64,000 nucleotides of DNA from Blastobasis lacticolella. Taxonomy: Eukaryota; Arthropoda; Insecta; Lepidoptera; Blastobasidae. How positions within the stretch are numbered: the first letter of the stretch is position 1; each line of letters starts with the position of its first letter. The position numbers and the translations under genes are program-made. The notes under the pieces were generated by a model, which ran no database searches, was not told the origin of the DNA, and was given only the letters and a program-made list of their open reading frames with translations. The stretch lies in NCBI GenBank assembly GCA_905147135.1, contig LR990064.1, positions 13,906,001-13,970,000 on the forward strand, read 5' to 3'. Shown here one piece after another: positions 41,968 through 52,864 of the stretch.

Positions 41968-42753
41968 CATGAGAAAACGACCTAAAACTACAGCAAGAGT
42001 AAATCAGTCCACCGAGGCAGCACTCGTTCCCGAGTATAACGCAAGGCCCAGCCAACGACCAATTCAACCTTATTTGAGGGTAAAGAGCGACCCGGGTCCC
42101 ACGCCACCTGTCGGACGCTAGCTAGGCCACCCACATCGACTGCGTGACAGACTGTTCTAGAATTATTGTGAAACTAACTTGTGCAACATAGCTCGGTCGG
42201 TATAATTACCTGACCTTACCTGGCTATAATTCCGAGTTAATAATTTTGGGAGTTCGTTCGGGAATAGTGTGGGGGTGCGTAATTTTTGTTTTCGACCTCA
42301 GGGAGCCTGTGATATCTTGGTTCAAAAAATCTCGAAATTTTTTTATTTTTCCCGGATTTGCTTATAACTCAAAATGGCGGCCTCTAGCAAAAAATGCTCT
42401 ACAACTTTTGCCTATTACATTTATAATTCCCAAACCGAGCAAAACAGTCTCGGTTGTGGCGTGAGTTATATAGGAAATTCTATGAAATAACTATTGTGTA
42501 TTTTTATGTGATATATGTATGCACAAATTACCAATTTTGTCTGTCTGTGTCTTTTTTTCCTTTGCTTGTGCCTCAGCTGTGCTGTAAGACCTTGCTTCTT
42601 GTCAAATTTCATGATAATAATACATGGTGTATACCATACACACCACTTCATCACACCATGGTGCACACTAAACATTTTGATAAAGTTTATTTGTGAGTAT
42701 CAAGTTGTATGACAACTTTAATACTCACACACAGAGACTTCATCATAACTTCT
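41968..42753. other. Apparently unique sequence
   Basis: No repeat family is recognised. At 42600-42740 short mirrored words (GTGTATACCATACAC; CACCATGGTGCAC) occur. Frames of 65-80 codons here have no family resemblance. Confidence 0.4.
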
Positions 42754-42896
42754 GGGGCCGTATTTTTTAACCGCTCGCATCAACGCCTTCTAATGTCTGT
42801 CTTTTCTATCTCTTGCAACTTACCGCGAATCTGAAAGAGACAGGTATCGCACGCACGCGTTTACATGGAAGCGACCGTTTCAAAAATAGCGCCCCT
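42754..42896. mobile_element. MITE-5 copy 2
   Basis: Ends GGGGCCGTATTTTTTAACCG and the complement of GCGACCGTTTCAAAAATAGC. Interior CTTCTAATGTCTGTCTTTTC and AACTTACCGCGAATCTGAAA match copy 1 at 17754. Confidence 0.8.
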
Positions 42897-43300
42897 GGGT
42901 ACCGATTCTGGTGTGCAATGCAGTTGTTATTATGTTGCAATGTAACTGTGATGTTACTATAACTACGTCGAGGTATCGAGTCAGTCCCAGCATCATCCCA
43001 GGTAAATTGCAGTTAAATCATTGTTCGACCTTTGTCACGTTTTCGTTGACAGAATTGAAGACAGTTTGACAACTAAGAGATGTGCAACTTAGTAATTTAT
43101 TTATTTATTGGAGTACCAACAGCGATATAAAACCATAATGCAACTCAAGTACCAGATAACGAATTGTGGAAAAGTTCGAACTCAAGAAAGTTGCATCTCA
43201 ACATCTGGCATTTGAATAACAATCACACGTTTGATATGCGATGCAATTTTAATGTTACTGCAACTGAGACGATTTCCGTACCAGAATCGAAGCCCTGGGG
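42892..43300. mobile_element. MITE-4 copy 2
   Basis: Ends CCCTGGGTACCGATTCTGGT and the complement of ACCAGAATCGAAGCCCTGGG. It is the inverted counterpart of 8579-8986, with ~85-90 percent agreement by eye. It abuts MITE-5, sharing CCC. Confidence 0.85.
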
Positions 43301-43508
43301 CAGTTACCGATGACCTTCAATCATAAAATATAGCAAGAAAAAAAAAACATTTACCTATATTTATTCAGGAAAGATTTGTACAAAAACTGTGTTACAGTGG
43401 GTTCACTTAGTGTAGGTTGCTAAAACTATTCGCTTAAATTTATTTTTGAACCCTGAGATCCATAGGCAATAGCTTGTATCTTGGATGTCAGTGGTCTGCC
43501 GTAGAAGC

Positions 43509-43769
43509 TATCATCATCACATCCCGTAACAGTCCACTGCAGGACTTAGGGCCTCTCCCACGAAAGGGGAGGTTATTGCCATAATCTTCACGCTTGGCAG
43601 GCGGGTTGAAGATCGCAGTGTTTAAATATAATAATGGAAAATGCTGCAGCCCATTTTCCAGATTACGGACACTCTTGATCTTTTGCCTCGAAAACATTAG
43701 TCGCCTTGTACGACACCCATGAGTGTAAGGGGCTGGTGCTATTCTACTCTGCCGTACACCACACGGCCA
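43509..43769 (-). mobile_element. SINE-3, full length
   Basis: From CATCATCACATCCCGTAACA to CCGTACACCACACGGCC on the plus strand. Confidence 0.85.
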
Positions 43770-43859
43770 AGAAGCTATATAATGACTATAATTTAAACAA
43801 CCTAATAGAGTTATGACACAAATTTATGTACTTAAAAACTAGTCAGGGAGGAGTAAGGG

Positions 43860-43891
43860 AGTGTGTGTGTGTGTGTGCGTGCGCGCGCGCT
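43860..43891. repeat. GT then GC dinucleotide run
   Basis: GTGTGTGTGTGTGTGTGCGT followed by GCGCGCGCGC, an alternating purine-pyrimidine tract. Confidence 0.95.
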
Positions 43892-44251
43892 TGTGAGAAG
43901 TAAGGATTATTCTTACAAAAAAATCATTAAAATCAGAATTGCGTCTACGTCGAAACACACAATTACCAGCTTCGTAATTCAGTATATTCGTCACCCACAT
44001 CATCCCACACTCTCGCACGCATTGTGCTAAGCCAATAAAAGATTCGCTTACTCACTCTAGCAACAATGGGGACGAATTGATTTCTCCGCTGATAATTCAT
44101 GTTAGACATTATGTGTGATTGATTGATCTCTTTCCATATAAGCTGGTGAGGGCTCGAGAGAAAAACGTAATGTGATATTGATGTGCTTTTGTGACGCTTA
44201 TATGCGTGTAGGTGTGTTTTTCGTTCGTTTTACATAGACCCATAGCATTGC

Positions 44252-44582
44252 ATGGCATAGGGGTATCCCGTTCGAATTGGAGCCGCCCGACTGGGGAAGT
44301 ACAGAGGCTCTGTAAGGTCGAGAGACCTTACAGAATACCGCAGCTAAACAATACTCTTTTAAATAGTATTGTGTTTCTGCCGGTGAGTAAGGTCTCCAGT
44401 GCTCCATGGGGTGGGGATTTGGGGAACAGTAGCTTTGGCAGTGGAGGGGCATTTGCCTTTTTGCTGCCAGAGCAACGTGTTATTGAGATGAGCAACGCAT
44501 TGGCGATACTCTTGGTGTTGCTAATGTCTATAGGCAGTGGTGACCACTTTCCATCAGGTGGCTCGTTTGTTTGCCTGTTTGT
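44252..44582 (+). mobile_element. NA-C, longest copy
   Basis: Starts about GGTATCCCGTTCGAATTGGA, includes a perfect hairpin GTAAGGTC-GAGA-GACCTTAC (44312-44331), the shared ACAGAATACCGCAGCTAAAC head, and the LINE-like 3' end. Out-of-frame relics of GGQRIGDTLGVANVYR are readable near 44486-44550, which resemble the end of LINE-J1. Confidence 0.82.
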
Positions 44583-45430
44583 CAAGAAAAGTTTACTTCA
44601 GGTTTAGGTTCAGGTACATGTTTTCAGAAGTTGCACTTATCTAGTGGCCGCGTGCTCGTGAGACCGAAAACCAAGGTTAGGCAATGCTCGTAATGTCCGG
44701 GAACTGAATGGTAACTTTCGTACTTTTAGTGTCGAACTGTAGCATCGCAAGGAGCTCACCTCGTTAGGTGTGACCTAGGTAGGAGAACGAACAAGGTCTA
44801 TCGATAAGACACTGTGACTGATTGAGTAGTCGCTATATTATTATTAAATTCGTTTGGTGTAAGACTATAATTTCGAGTTATAAGCAACCGAAGTCGCGGA
44901 CAAACCCCACATTAAAAAAACTTATAAACCAAAGGCTTGGTAAAAAAAAACTAAAACAGATGCTACCGACGCTCTTCCTTTGACAATATTGTGATAAAAA
45001 AAGAGAAAGGATCAATCTCAAGCCCCGCAAAAGCGAAACATGTAATTTTACCATGGCTTCCTATATCCCATTACAATACCCACCACTATATCTTGAGCCC
45101 TGTGCAACCTTGTTACACTTACGCCAAACTACGAAGATAAGGGACCAAGATTATTTGGACGTCTCCTCTCAGCGACCAGAAAGAATTGACCTGCGGCAAT
45201 CTTAATAGCTGCAATATCTAGTATGGAGATAAAGCTTTTTGTAAGAGGAGTTAGAGGTCTGATTGTGCTGGTTGGTTACAACGACAGTTGCTCAGGTAGG
45301 ATCCCATGAGTATTATGAGTCTTTATCTATTGCCACCCAAATTGCGATTTTATTAATCTTGATGCGTATATGTTATCTAGTACTCGTAGGTATATCGCAG
45401 ACATATTTTTATGCACAGACAGCCCACTTA
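44583..45430. other. Apparently unique sequence
   Basis: ~850 bp with no gene or repeat recognised. Confidence 0.45.
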
Positions 45431-45435
45431 ATGAC

Positions 45436-45490
45436 GTAGACATAGACATATAGACATAGACATAGACATGATTTATTTATTTAATGGCAA
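45436..45490 (-). repeat. CATAGA repeat, probable LINE tail
   Basis: TAGACATAGACATAGACATG then ATTTATTTATTT, the reverse of the tail at 56100-56153. Confidence 0.7.
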
Positions 45491-45519
45491 CTGTCGTTCA
45501 TAGCACCATTCATTCATTT

Positions 45520-45803
45520 TGACGACCTGGGTGGTTCAGTTGGTTTAAATGCCGGTCGCCACGCAGAGGACCCGGGTTCGATTCCTGGCCGAGCGAAAAT
45601 TGAAATGATGAATTTAAATTTCTGTAACGGGTCTGGGTGTAGTATGTATAATAAGTATGTAAATAAAAAAACTATGGAAGTGTTAGATAACTGATAAACT
45701 TATCTAACACCCATAACACAAGCTTTGCTCACATACGGTCTAGATGGCGCTGTGTGAATGTGTCCAAGCATATTTATTTATTTATATTTATTATTTATTT
45801 ATT
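45520..45803 (+). mobile_element. SINE-1 copy
   Basis: Head GACGACCTGGGTGGTTCAGT with B box GGTTCGATTCC, full body with an internal inversion-like repeat (GATAACTGATAAACTTATC), and ATTT tail. Confidence 0.88.
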
Positions 45804-45814
45804 GAGGTTTATTG

Positions 45815-45880
45815 CAGGTAATGAAAATGCAGAATAGCAAGTGCATTGTCACTGTGGGGACTAAGGGTGTGTCTTAATCC
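45815..45880 (-). mobile_element. LINE 3' end fragment
   Basis: Resembles part of 29146-29400 (GCAGAATAGCAAGTGCATTG, TCACTGTGGGGACTAAGG). Confidence 0.5.
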
Positions 45881-45936
45881 TAATCTTTGCGTCAGAATGC
45901 ATCAGTCTCTCGAATACGCGTTCTCTTCATATTATA

Positions 45937-46072
45937 GGGATTATTACCACTGCTAGTATAGTTTTTATCTCGATATTTTGATGCAGTTGCATGCATCATG
46001 GCCACGAGTAGACTACTCTACTAGAGTGGTAACAAACCCGATAATATGTGTAGTGAAAGTGTAGTGAATAAT
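45937..46072. mobile_element. MITE-7-like element with longer centre
   Basis: GGGATTATTACCACTGCTAG on the left and GTGGTAACAAACCCGATAAT plus ATGTGTAGTGAAAGTGTAGT on the right. The centre carries GATGCAGTTGCATGCATCAT. Confidence 0.6.
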
Positions 46073-46169
46073 CACGACAGTCCTCGTGGAATTGTAAGTA
46101 AAATTAAAACTATATAACTATGTGTCGCCTGATATGATTTTGTTATGGTTGGTTATGCTTTTATGTTCC

Positions 46170-46371
46170 ACCATCATCATCACAGCCCGTAACAGTCCAC
46201 TGCAGGACATAGACCCTCTCCCATGAAAGGGAAGGTTATTGCCATAATCTCCACGCTTGGCAGGCGGGTTGGGGATCGCAGTGTTTAAATATAACAATGG
46301 AAAATGCTGCTGCCCATTTTCCAGAGTACGGTGACTCTTGATCTTTTGCCTCGAAAACATTAGTCGACTTG
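46170..46371 (-). mobile_element. SINE-3 copy
   Basis: CATCATCATCACAGCCCGTA to AAACATTAGTCGACTTG. First ~55 bp of the family missing. Confidence 0.82.
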
Positions 46372-46477
46372 TTTTTCCACCATATTTAGGAATATTAATG
46401 CATTCTCTGATGACCTGTGAGTAGTAGTGCAATTACCTTGTTTAAACACAATTTGTATTCCACTGTATGTAAACTAT

Positions 46478-46598
46478 TGTTATCATTTTGGCATTAATTT
46501 GCCGGTTGTACTCTCGCGCACGAGGGCCCGCGGGCTGCGTTGCCCATGATACAGGATTTGGCATATCAGGTAATTACATCCGACCCTGCTACCAGGAA
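46478..46598 (-). mobile_element. SINE-2 3' fragment next to SINE-1
   Basis: TTTGGCATTAATTTGCCGGT to GACCCTGCTACCAGG, then SINE-1 starts. Confidence 0.78.
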
Positions 46599-46600
46599 AA

Positions 46601-46862
46601 TGACTACCTGAGTGGTTCAATGGTCAACATGCCGGTCTGCCACGCAAGATGTCCCGGGTTCGATTCCCGGCCGGGTAGAAATTAAAATGATGAATTTTAA
46701 TTTCTGTTACGGGTCTGGGTGTTCTATGTGTAATAAGTATGTATTTAAAAGTATTTAAGTAGTATATCAGATATCTAGCACCCATAGTACAAGCTTTGCT
46801 TAGTTTGGGGCTAGATGACGCTGTGTGAATTTGTCCACGATTATTTATTTATTTATTTATTT
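46601..46862 (+). mobile_element. SINE-1, full length
   Basis: Head ATGACTACCTGAGTGGTTCA, B box GGTTCGATTCC, and ATTTATTTATTT tail. Junction suggests insertion into the SINE-2 on its left. Confidence 0.92.
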
Positions 46863-47449
46863 AAACCTGCCCAGGTAGGATCACCGTTACAAATTGGAAT
46901 GAAAAAGCAACATTTACGTAAGCAACACCAATTTCCTATCCAAATCTTATTCGAAATCAATTGAAAACGAAACAGATCTTTTAGAGTACGTTTTCGCTTT
47001 AAACCCACCAATTTACCGATGCAGCGCCGCAGCTAGAAACCTACATAACCAGTATAGAAGGAACTAACATTGCTATCTGCGTCCATAGAGATGCAAGCTC
47101 ATTTTATACTGGGTGTATATAGGTTTGCATGCTACCTTAATTCTGTACGAAATTAAACTCTATTGCAATTGAATAAAATTCAGAACCGTAAAAGCATTCA
47201 CTGGAAGTTCTTAAGCAAATACGTTGCAAGGAAATTCGACTCTAGCAGTATGTCGTGAGGGTACATTTTAGCATAGGACATCTGCTAGATAGGTTTGTTT
47301 TACTAAAACATTGTCACTTTGGATTAAGTTGGAATCAGTTTGGCTCGTGAGTATATCCGTTTTCTGGATAAATTTCGCTGTAACATATATTTCAACATCT
47401 ACAGGTGCGATTTCGTGGTATAGACTGTATGTTGAATCGCGCTGTTAGG
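46863..47449. other. Apparently unique sequence
   Basis: No gene or repeat is recognised. Confidence 0.45.
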
Positions 47450-47525
47450 TTATTTCTTGGACAAATTCACACAGCCCGAAAGTAAAGCTTGTACTGTGAG
47501 TGTTAGGCAACTGATGTACTACAAA
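47450..47525 (-). mobile_element. SINE-1 tail fragment
   Basis: TTGGACAAATTCACACAGCC, AAAGTAAAGCTTGTACTGTG, then lost. Confidence 0.65.
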
Positions 47526-47537
47526 AGGCACCTGCAT

Positions 47538-47872
47538 TAAGGTATTCGACTCGTAAGCGAGAGGTACCATCATTTTTTTTCCCACTGCAACCAAGTACCA
47601 ATGACTCTTTTCTGAGTTACGTACATTAGTTGAATAGTAACCGAAGCTCTTACGGTGAGGGAAAACATCGCGACGAAACCTGCACATTCAGGCGACTGAA
47701 TGTGTAACCATGTTCCAATCTGGTCAGGTTCCCCTGGTAGCAGAATCACGGAGGTCATTTGGCAATCGCTCCACTGTAATTATCTGATCTACCAGATCCT
47801 GGATCATGGTCAAGGCGGACCCTGGGCCCTCATGCGCTAGAACACAACCGGGACATTAATGATAAGATTATT
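47538..47872 (+). mobile_element. SINE-2 copy
   Basis: Partial head with a T-run in place of the B box, then full body to GGGACATTAATGATAAGATT. Confidence 0.85.
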
Positions 47873-47889
47873 AACTTTTTATGTTACAT

Positions 47890-48005
47890 GGTTACACCCC
47901 GACCAGAAAAAAAATCTTTGCTTAAATTTTCGCTCCCTCCGGAATTGAACCTGGGATCTCTACGTAACAGATCAGCATATTGACGTTGAACCACTGAGGC
48001 CGTCA
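47890..48005 (-). mobile_element. SINE-1-related head
   Basis: GGAATTGAACCTGGGATCTC and TTGAACCACTGAGGCCGTCA match the SINE-1 head, with divergence. Confidence 0.6.
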
Positions 48006-48459
48006 AAACATGCTTGAAAGGCATCAAGGAACTTTTAAAATTCGAACCCAATTTTTATAAACGCAAGAACATCCGTCGAAGAAACTAAAAATGGAAACAC
48101 AAAACTTCAACACTCGAACAGACTAAAATTTTCATTGCTAATATCAAGGAATTCCAGCCATACGATTCCGAACTCTATCCCCCAGGGATTACACCTAATT
48201 CTCTTTGGTGACGAAATGTCTGCAGATCTACAGAATGGTATTACTTCACACGGTCCACCTAGTAATGTGGTTCTTCACTATTTTCCATTGAATTTACAGT
48301 CTGGATAGACAAGCTTCAGGAATTCCGATGGCTAAATTATTTTACCTTTTCCAGGTATTCGAGGAGTCTCTTGGCTTCCTTACAATTTTTCTCTTCATTT
48401 TTGGTGTACGCTCAAAGAACCTCAAAGGTTGCTAACGCTCGACAACACTGTAGTAGTGT
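48006..48459. other. Apparently unique sequence
   Basis: No gene or repeat is recognised. Confidence 0.45.
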
Positions 48460-48714
48460 TAGAGCTCGTCTAATCTAAAATGCCGCGCCATACTATCGCA
48501 TTAACGCACACAAGCAAGTTTTAAATATGGACGCAATACATATACAAATGCCGTTGTAATTGGTCATTCAGTTGCCGGTGAGATTCAAACGTAGGAGCAC
48601 GCGTCGTTCATTGGCTCCCACACAGATGAAGTGTCGTTATCAATATTTGCACTTACACATCGAAATCAACTAACTAAGTAGTGGGGCGCGTCATTTTAGA
48701 CTAGACGAGCTCTA
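48460..48714 (+). mobile_element. MITE-2 copy
   Basis: TA at both ends, GAGCTCGTCTAATCTAAAAT and the complement of ATTTTAGACTAGACGAGCTC. Same orientation as the copy at 28888. Confidence 0.9.
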
Positions 48715-48785
48715 CCAGTAATTGATAATGGTTGTGTATGGAATATGGGCAATATAAAAATTCCAAATATTTTATATAGCAAATG

Positions 48786-49148
48786 CCTTATTACACCGGG
48801 TTAAATTCAGAAACAAATGCTTGAGAGCAAGTCAAAGTGGAATGTATTGCTCATAGAATATGGTCCATTTTTGTATCACTTATATTATGTTCCGCGTCGC
48901 TCCTGGGTGCTTAGCACAAGTTGCTCTCGCGCGCGATAAGCGAGAAAAAGGGCGACATAGGTATTGCTATCTCTTTCGTCTTAGTATTGAGAGAAAGAGA
49001 CGAACGCTCTCTCGCGGCGCGAGCTTAGTCGCGGACACACTTGTGCTAGGGCCACTGTTTTCAAAAGGCGTGATACAACAATTTACCTTATTTTGTAAGC
49101 ACTACATTCCATTTTGATTTGCTCTCACGCTTTTTGATTCTATATTTA
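48786..49148. mobile_element. MITE-3 copy with a nested element
   Basis: ATTACACCGGGTTAAATTCA ... AGTGGAATGTATTGCTCATA on the left and GGCGTGATACAACAATTTAC ... CTCTCACGCTTTTTGATTCT on the right match 8314-8556. The middle is interrupted at 48903-49057. Confidence 0.8.
48903..49057. mobile_element. GC-rich palindromic element inside MITE-3
   Basis: Inverted ends CTTAGCACAAGTTG and ACACTTGTGCTAGG. The interior has CTCTCGCGCGCGATAAGCGA and CTCTCTCGCGGCGCGAGCTT. About 155 bp, much more GC-rich than its host. Confidence 0.7.
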
Positions 49149-49208
49149 AACATGAAATTTTATCAACGCCTAATTTTACACAGATTAATAATCGCGATGA
49201 ACTAAAAT

Positions 49209-49612
49209 AAGGAGTTTTCCAATAGGTATCTAAAGCATTCTTAACCACTCACTAGATGGCGGCCCGACAATTTTGGTAATTGATAATCGCTTGAAAAAGG
49301 TTCTTAGCAAACGGGATATAAACACTGGATACGTTGTATTGGATAATATTGTATTTATCAATAGTTTTCAACCATTTTAGAAGTTGTAATAAAATGGAAC
49401 ATAGTGCCTATTCATAAAAATATGTCTTTGTACATTTCGTTCAATCCTTAAAAGTTATGTTTACATTAATAATTTTTTTTTAGGTTTAGTATTAGATGGC
49501 TGCATGATATCACTGCCAAAATCATACAGATTTTTTAAAAATTACCAGAATTGTAGGATCTATTGATGCTTTTTGAAACCAACTGACAATACCTACTGGA
49601 AAACTCCTCATT
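49209..49612. mobile_element. MITE-1, uninterrupted, inverted
   Basis: GGAGTTTTCCAATAGGTATC at the left, ACCTACTGGAAAACTCCTCA at the right. Reverse orientation relative to 38488. Confidence 0.9.
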
Positions 49613-49654
49613 CCAGATTTCTCGGCTTCAGTTTAATTGAACATCTATATCATA

Positions 49655-49830
49655 GTATAAATTCTATAGGTATCATAGTGTTTTATACATTCTATAAAAC
49701 AAAGTCGCTTCCAGCCGTCAGTCCCTATGTATCTATGTACGCTTATATATTTTAAACTACACAACGGATTTTAATACGGTTTTCAACAAGAGATAGAGTG
49801 ATTCATGAGGAAGGTTTATAGAAGTAAAAA
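49655..49830 (+). mobile_element. HEL-2 fragment
   Basis: AACAAAGTCGCTTCCAGCCG, ACTACACAACGGATTTTAAT, AGATAGAGTGATTCATGAGG. The CTAG end is missing. Confidence 0.5.
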
Positions 49831-49840
49831 ATAATAATAA

Positions 49841-50093
49841 TAATATATTCGTGGACAAATTCACACAGCGCCATCTAGCCCCAAACTAAGCAAAGCTTGT
49901 ACTATGGGTGCTAGAGATAACTGATCTACTACTTAAATACTTTTAAATACATACTTATTACACATACAACACCCAGACCCGTTACAGAAATTAAAATTCA
50001 TCATTTCAATTTCTGCCCGGCCGGGTATTGAACCCGGGACCTCTTGCGTGGCAGACCGGATGTTGACCATTGAACCACTCGGGTAGGTCAGGT
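49841..50093 (-). mobile_element. SINE-1, full length
   Basis: TTCACACAGCGCCATCTAGC to the head TTGAACCACTCGGGTAGGTC. B box has one change. Confidence 0.9.
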
Positions 50094-50269
50094 CAAATAA
50101 GGGTAGGTATGGGTTAAATAGGTCCCATTATAAATACCTATATATGTTAAGTTGATTAAATTTCGTGTCCATTTAAAAGGATAATTATGTTTTTCAGAAA
50201 TGTAGCGACCTAATTACCCGTCTCGTGTGCTGTGTGAAATAACGTTTCAATAAAAATAAAAAGAGTAGG

Positions 50270-50410
50270 TACAACATAGAGTTCTTCAAGAAAGGGGTTA
50301 AAAGGATTTTATGGGGTCGGCAACGCGTGGGTGCCCCTGGTATTGCAAACGTCCATACGCTGCGGTGACTGCTTACCATCAGGCAGGCCGCAAGCTTGTT
50401 TGCCACCTTA
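50270..50410 (+). pseudogene. LINE-J3 C-terminal tip and 3' end
   Basis: YNIEFFKKGVKRILWGRQR is readable, then a deletion, then ACCATCAGGCAGGCCGCAAG. Confidence 0.78.
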
Positions 50411-50849
50411 TTTATTTATAGGATATCCAACAGCAATTTTATTCTACATACATGTTTATAATTTAGAAGCCATTAACAGGATAACACAATTACAGTAATT
50501 TGGTAAACAAACGAATCTAGGAAAGTATCAAATAATACAGTAAAGTTGAATCTGGGTAATACATCTTATACTATTAGGGAGTAATACGTAAAAAAAGGCA
50601 TATTACTTTGTAATAATGAAAGGTATCTGTTACAGTTTACAATTATACTTTTTACAATGTCACTGTTCATCTTGTCTCGCTCTGAGTGCCCCATTTAGAA
50701 CATTCTAAAAGCTGGTTTGGAGAGAGCAAAGATATCAATGTTGGTGAAAATTTGATTGTGCTGTTCAGCAACACGAGAGAAATACTATAAAAAAATATAG
50801 TGGTATAAAAGAGAAACACTTGCCAAGTCTGTTCATATTACTTACTTGT
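50411..50849. other. Unassigned spacer
   Basis: No gene is recognised. Confidence 0.45.
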
Positions 50850-50955
50850 GTTTCAACAATAGATAGAGTGATAAGTAGAAGGTTTATAGTCAAGAAAAAA
50901 GGGTAGGTAGGTTTAAAATACGTGTATGTAGGGTAGGACGCCGCTAGTTAGGTAT
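50850..50955 (+). mobile_element. HEL-2 fragment
   Basis: CAACAATAGATAGAGTGATA, AAGGTTTATAGTCAAGAAAA, and an end at GCCGCTAG|T. Confidence 0.5.
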
Positions 50956-51200
50956 ATTTTCCACTCAGCAAGGCACATTTTAATTGGACCTTGGAAAAAA
51001 TCACATGACATTTAGGTCAGTAACCTTTACTTTCCGCTTAAACGACGATAAAAAGAATTTGCTTTTAAAAAAGTCTCCACTAATGAACCGTGATGGCCTA
51101 GGTCGCTTGGACATGTGAGCTAGCTTACCAGTTATATATGTATTAACAAGTTGTAGATGTATGTATACAGTAGCGTAATTCCATATACCTTCATACCACA

Positions 51201-51550
51201 TTCTTTTTTATACTATACGCCAGACAAACAGGCAAGCGGGCCACCTGATGGAAAGTGGTCGCCACCTAGATGTTGCATGGACACCAAGGGAGTCACCAAT
51301 GCGTTGCCCGCCTCTAAACAGACCTCTAATACACCTCTTGAACGATCCCATGTCATAGTCCAAAGGAAACACTGTGGCTGGGAGCTCATTCGAGAAACGT
51401 TATTTCGAAACTTTGCGTGGTGACCAACAGAGGGTCTACGTACATATTTAAGTTCTACCGGCAGTACAATGGGGAAAATTCTGAGGAAGTTTAAGATCTG
51501 ATGTACACAGCACAATTCCGCTATCGTACCACCTGCCTGGTACTCGTCCC
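51201..51550 (-). pseudogene. LINE-J1 C-terminal relic
   Basis: T-run, 3' end GCCACCTGATGGAAAGTGGT, then minus-strand MSSQPQCFLWTMTWDRSRG in the wrong frame for the family (which has NELPATVFPLDYDMGSF). Order matches 63431-63896 over ~340 bp with small deletions. Confidence 0.8.
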
Positions 51551-51651
51551 CAATCAAAAGGTCGGTTATAACGTTCCAGGCCTGTTCCCGTGGAAAACAC
51601 ATAGACTTTCGGTATTCATCATAGCCTATGTGCTATTCTGGGCTATAATCA

Positions 51652-51911
51652 ATCATCATCATCACAACTCACAACAGTACACTTCAGGACTTAGGGCCTC
51701 TCCCACGAAAGAGTCGTTTATTTCCATCATCTCCACGCTTGGCAGGCGGGTTGGATATCGCAGTGTTATAACATAACAATGGAAAAAGCTGCTGCCCATT
51801 TTCCAGCTTACGGAGACTATAGATCTTTTGCCTGGAAAACATTAGTCGTCTTATACGACACCCCAGTGTAAGGGGTTGGTGCTATTCTACTATACCGGAC
51901 ACCACACGGCC
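51652..51911 (-). mobile_element. SINE-3, full length
   Basis: CATCATCATCACAACTCACA to CCGGACACCACACGGCC. Confidence 0.84.
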
Positions 51912-52491
51912 TATAATAAATATTACTGGCAAATTTCATCAAAATCCGTTAAGTAGTTATTGCGTGAAGGAGTAACAAAAATCCAAACACACATCCTAAC
52001 AAACTTTAGCATCATGTCAGAAAATGTCGATGGATTTTATGTCGCAATATGGTAGCTATTCGTATCGTTAGATGTCTTAACCAGATCCGGATATTTTATT
52101 TCGTTAGAGTACCGTCATATGTCATGTCTACCATATTATAAATCCATGGCCATGTCAGAGCTCGATGGAACGAGATATTGAAGTGAATTGCTTGCTGTAC
52201 ATGGCATGTCCCATTGAGTTTGTCAGACAATGTGAGCCACGAGACCGTTCGTTTAAATTTTAAACCACTGAGCACGGATATTGATAGCATAAACAATCCA
52301 TGAATTAATTTGACCTTTTCTGTAGGGAATTATCTGAATCTGATACTTGGATTCTGATATTTTATTACTGACTATCTAAATAATATTATGAAAGTTGGAA
52401 TGTAGCGCCAGTGACGGAAAAGATGAGGAGTAACTAATCTGGTATGAGCATGGTATGAGGAGGGACGAATTAAAGTCATATGGAAATTAAG
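51912..52491. other. Apparently unique sequence
   Basis: No gene or repeat is recognised. AT-rich. Confidence 0.45.
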
Positions 52492-52760
52492 GTGACGACC
52501 TGAGTGGTTCAGTAATCAACCATCCATCAACCAAATCAATCAAGAGGTCCCGGGTTCGATTCCCGGCCGGGTAGAAATTTAAATGATGAATTTTAATTTC
52601 TGTTACGGGTCTGGGTGTTCTATGTATAATAAGTATGTATTTAAAAAAAGTATATATGTAGTATACCAGTTAGCTAGGACCCACAGCACAAGCTTTGCTT
52701 AGTTTGGGGCTAGATGGCGCTGTGTGAATTTGTCCACGATTATTTATTTATTTATTTTAA
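52492..52760 (+). mobile_element. SINE-1 copy
   Basis: Head GTGACGACCTGAGTGGTTCA, a rearranged A-B interval (CCATCCATCAACCAAATCAA), B box GGTTCGATTCC, full body and ATTT tail. Confidence 0.9.
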
Positions 52761-52864
52761 AGTAATGAATAACAATGTAGATAGATACTTAGATAGAGGC
52801 TGACTCAAGAAAACACGGACGCACGAACATGGATGAAAGGAGTGCTTAACGAGATGATCAGCAT

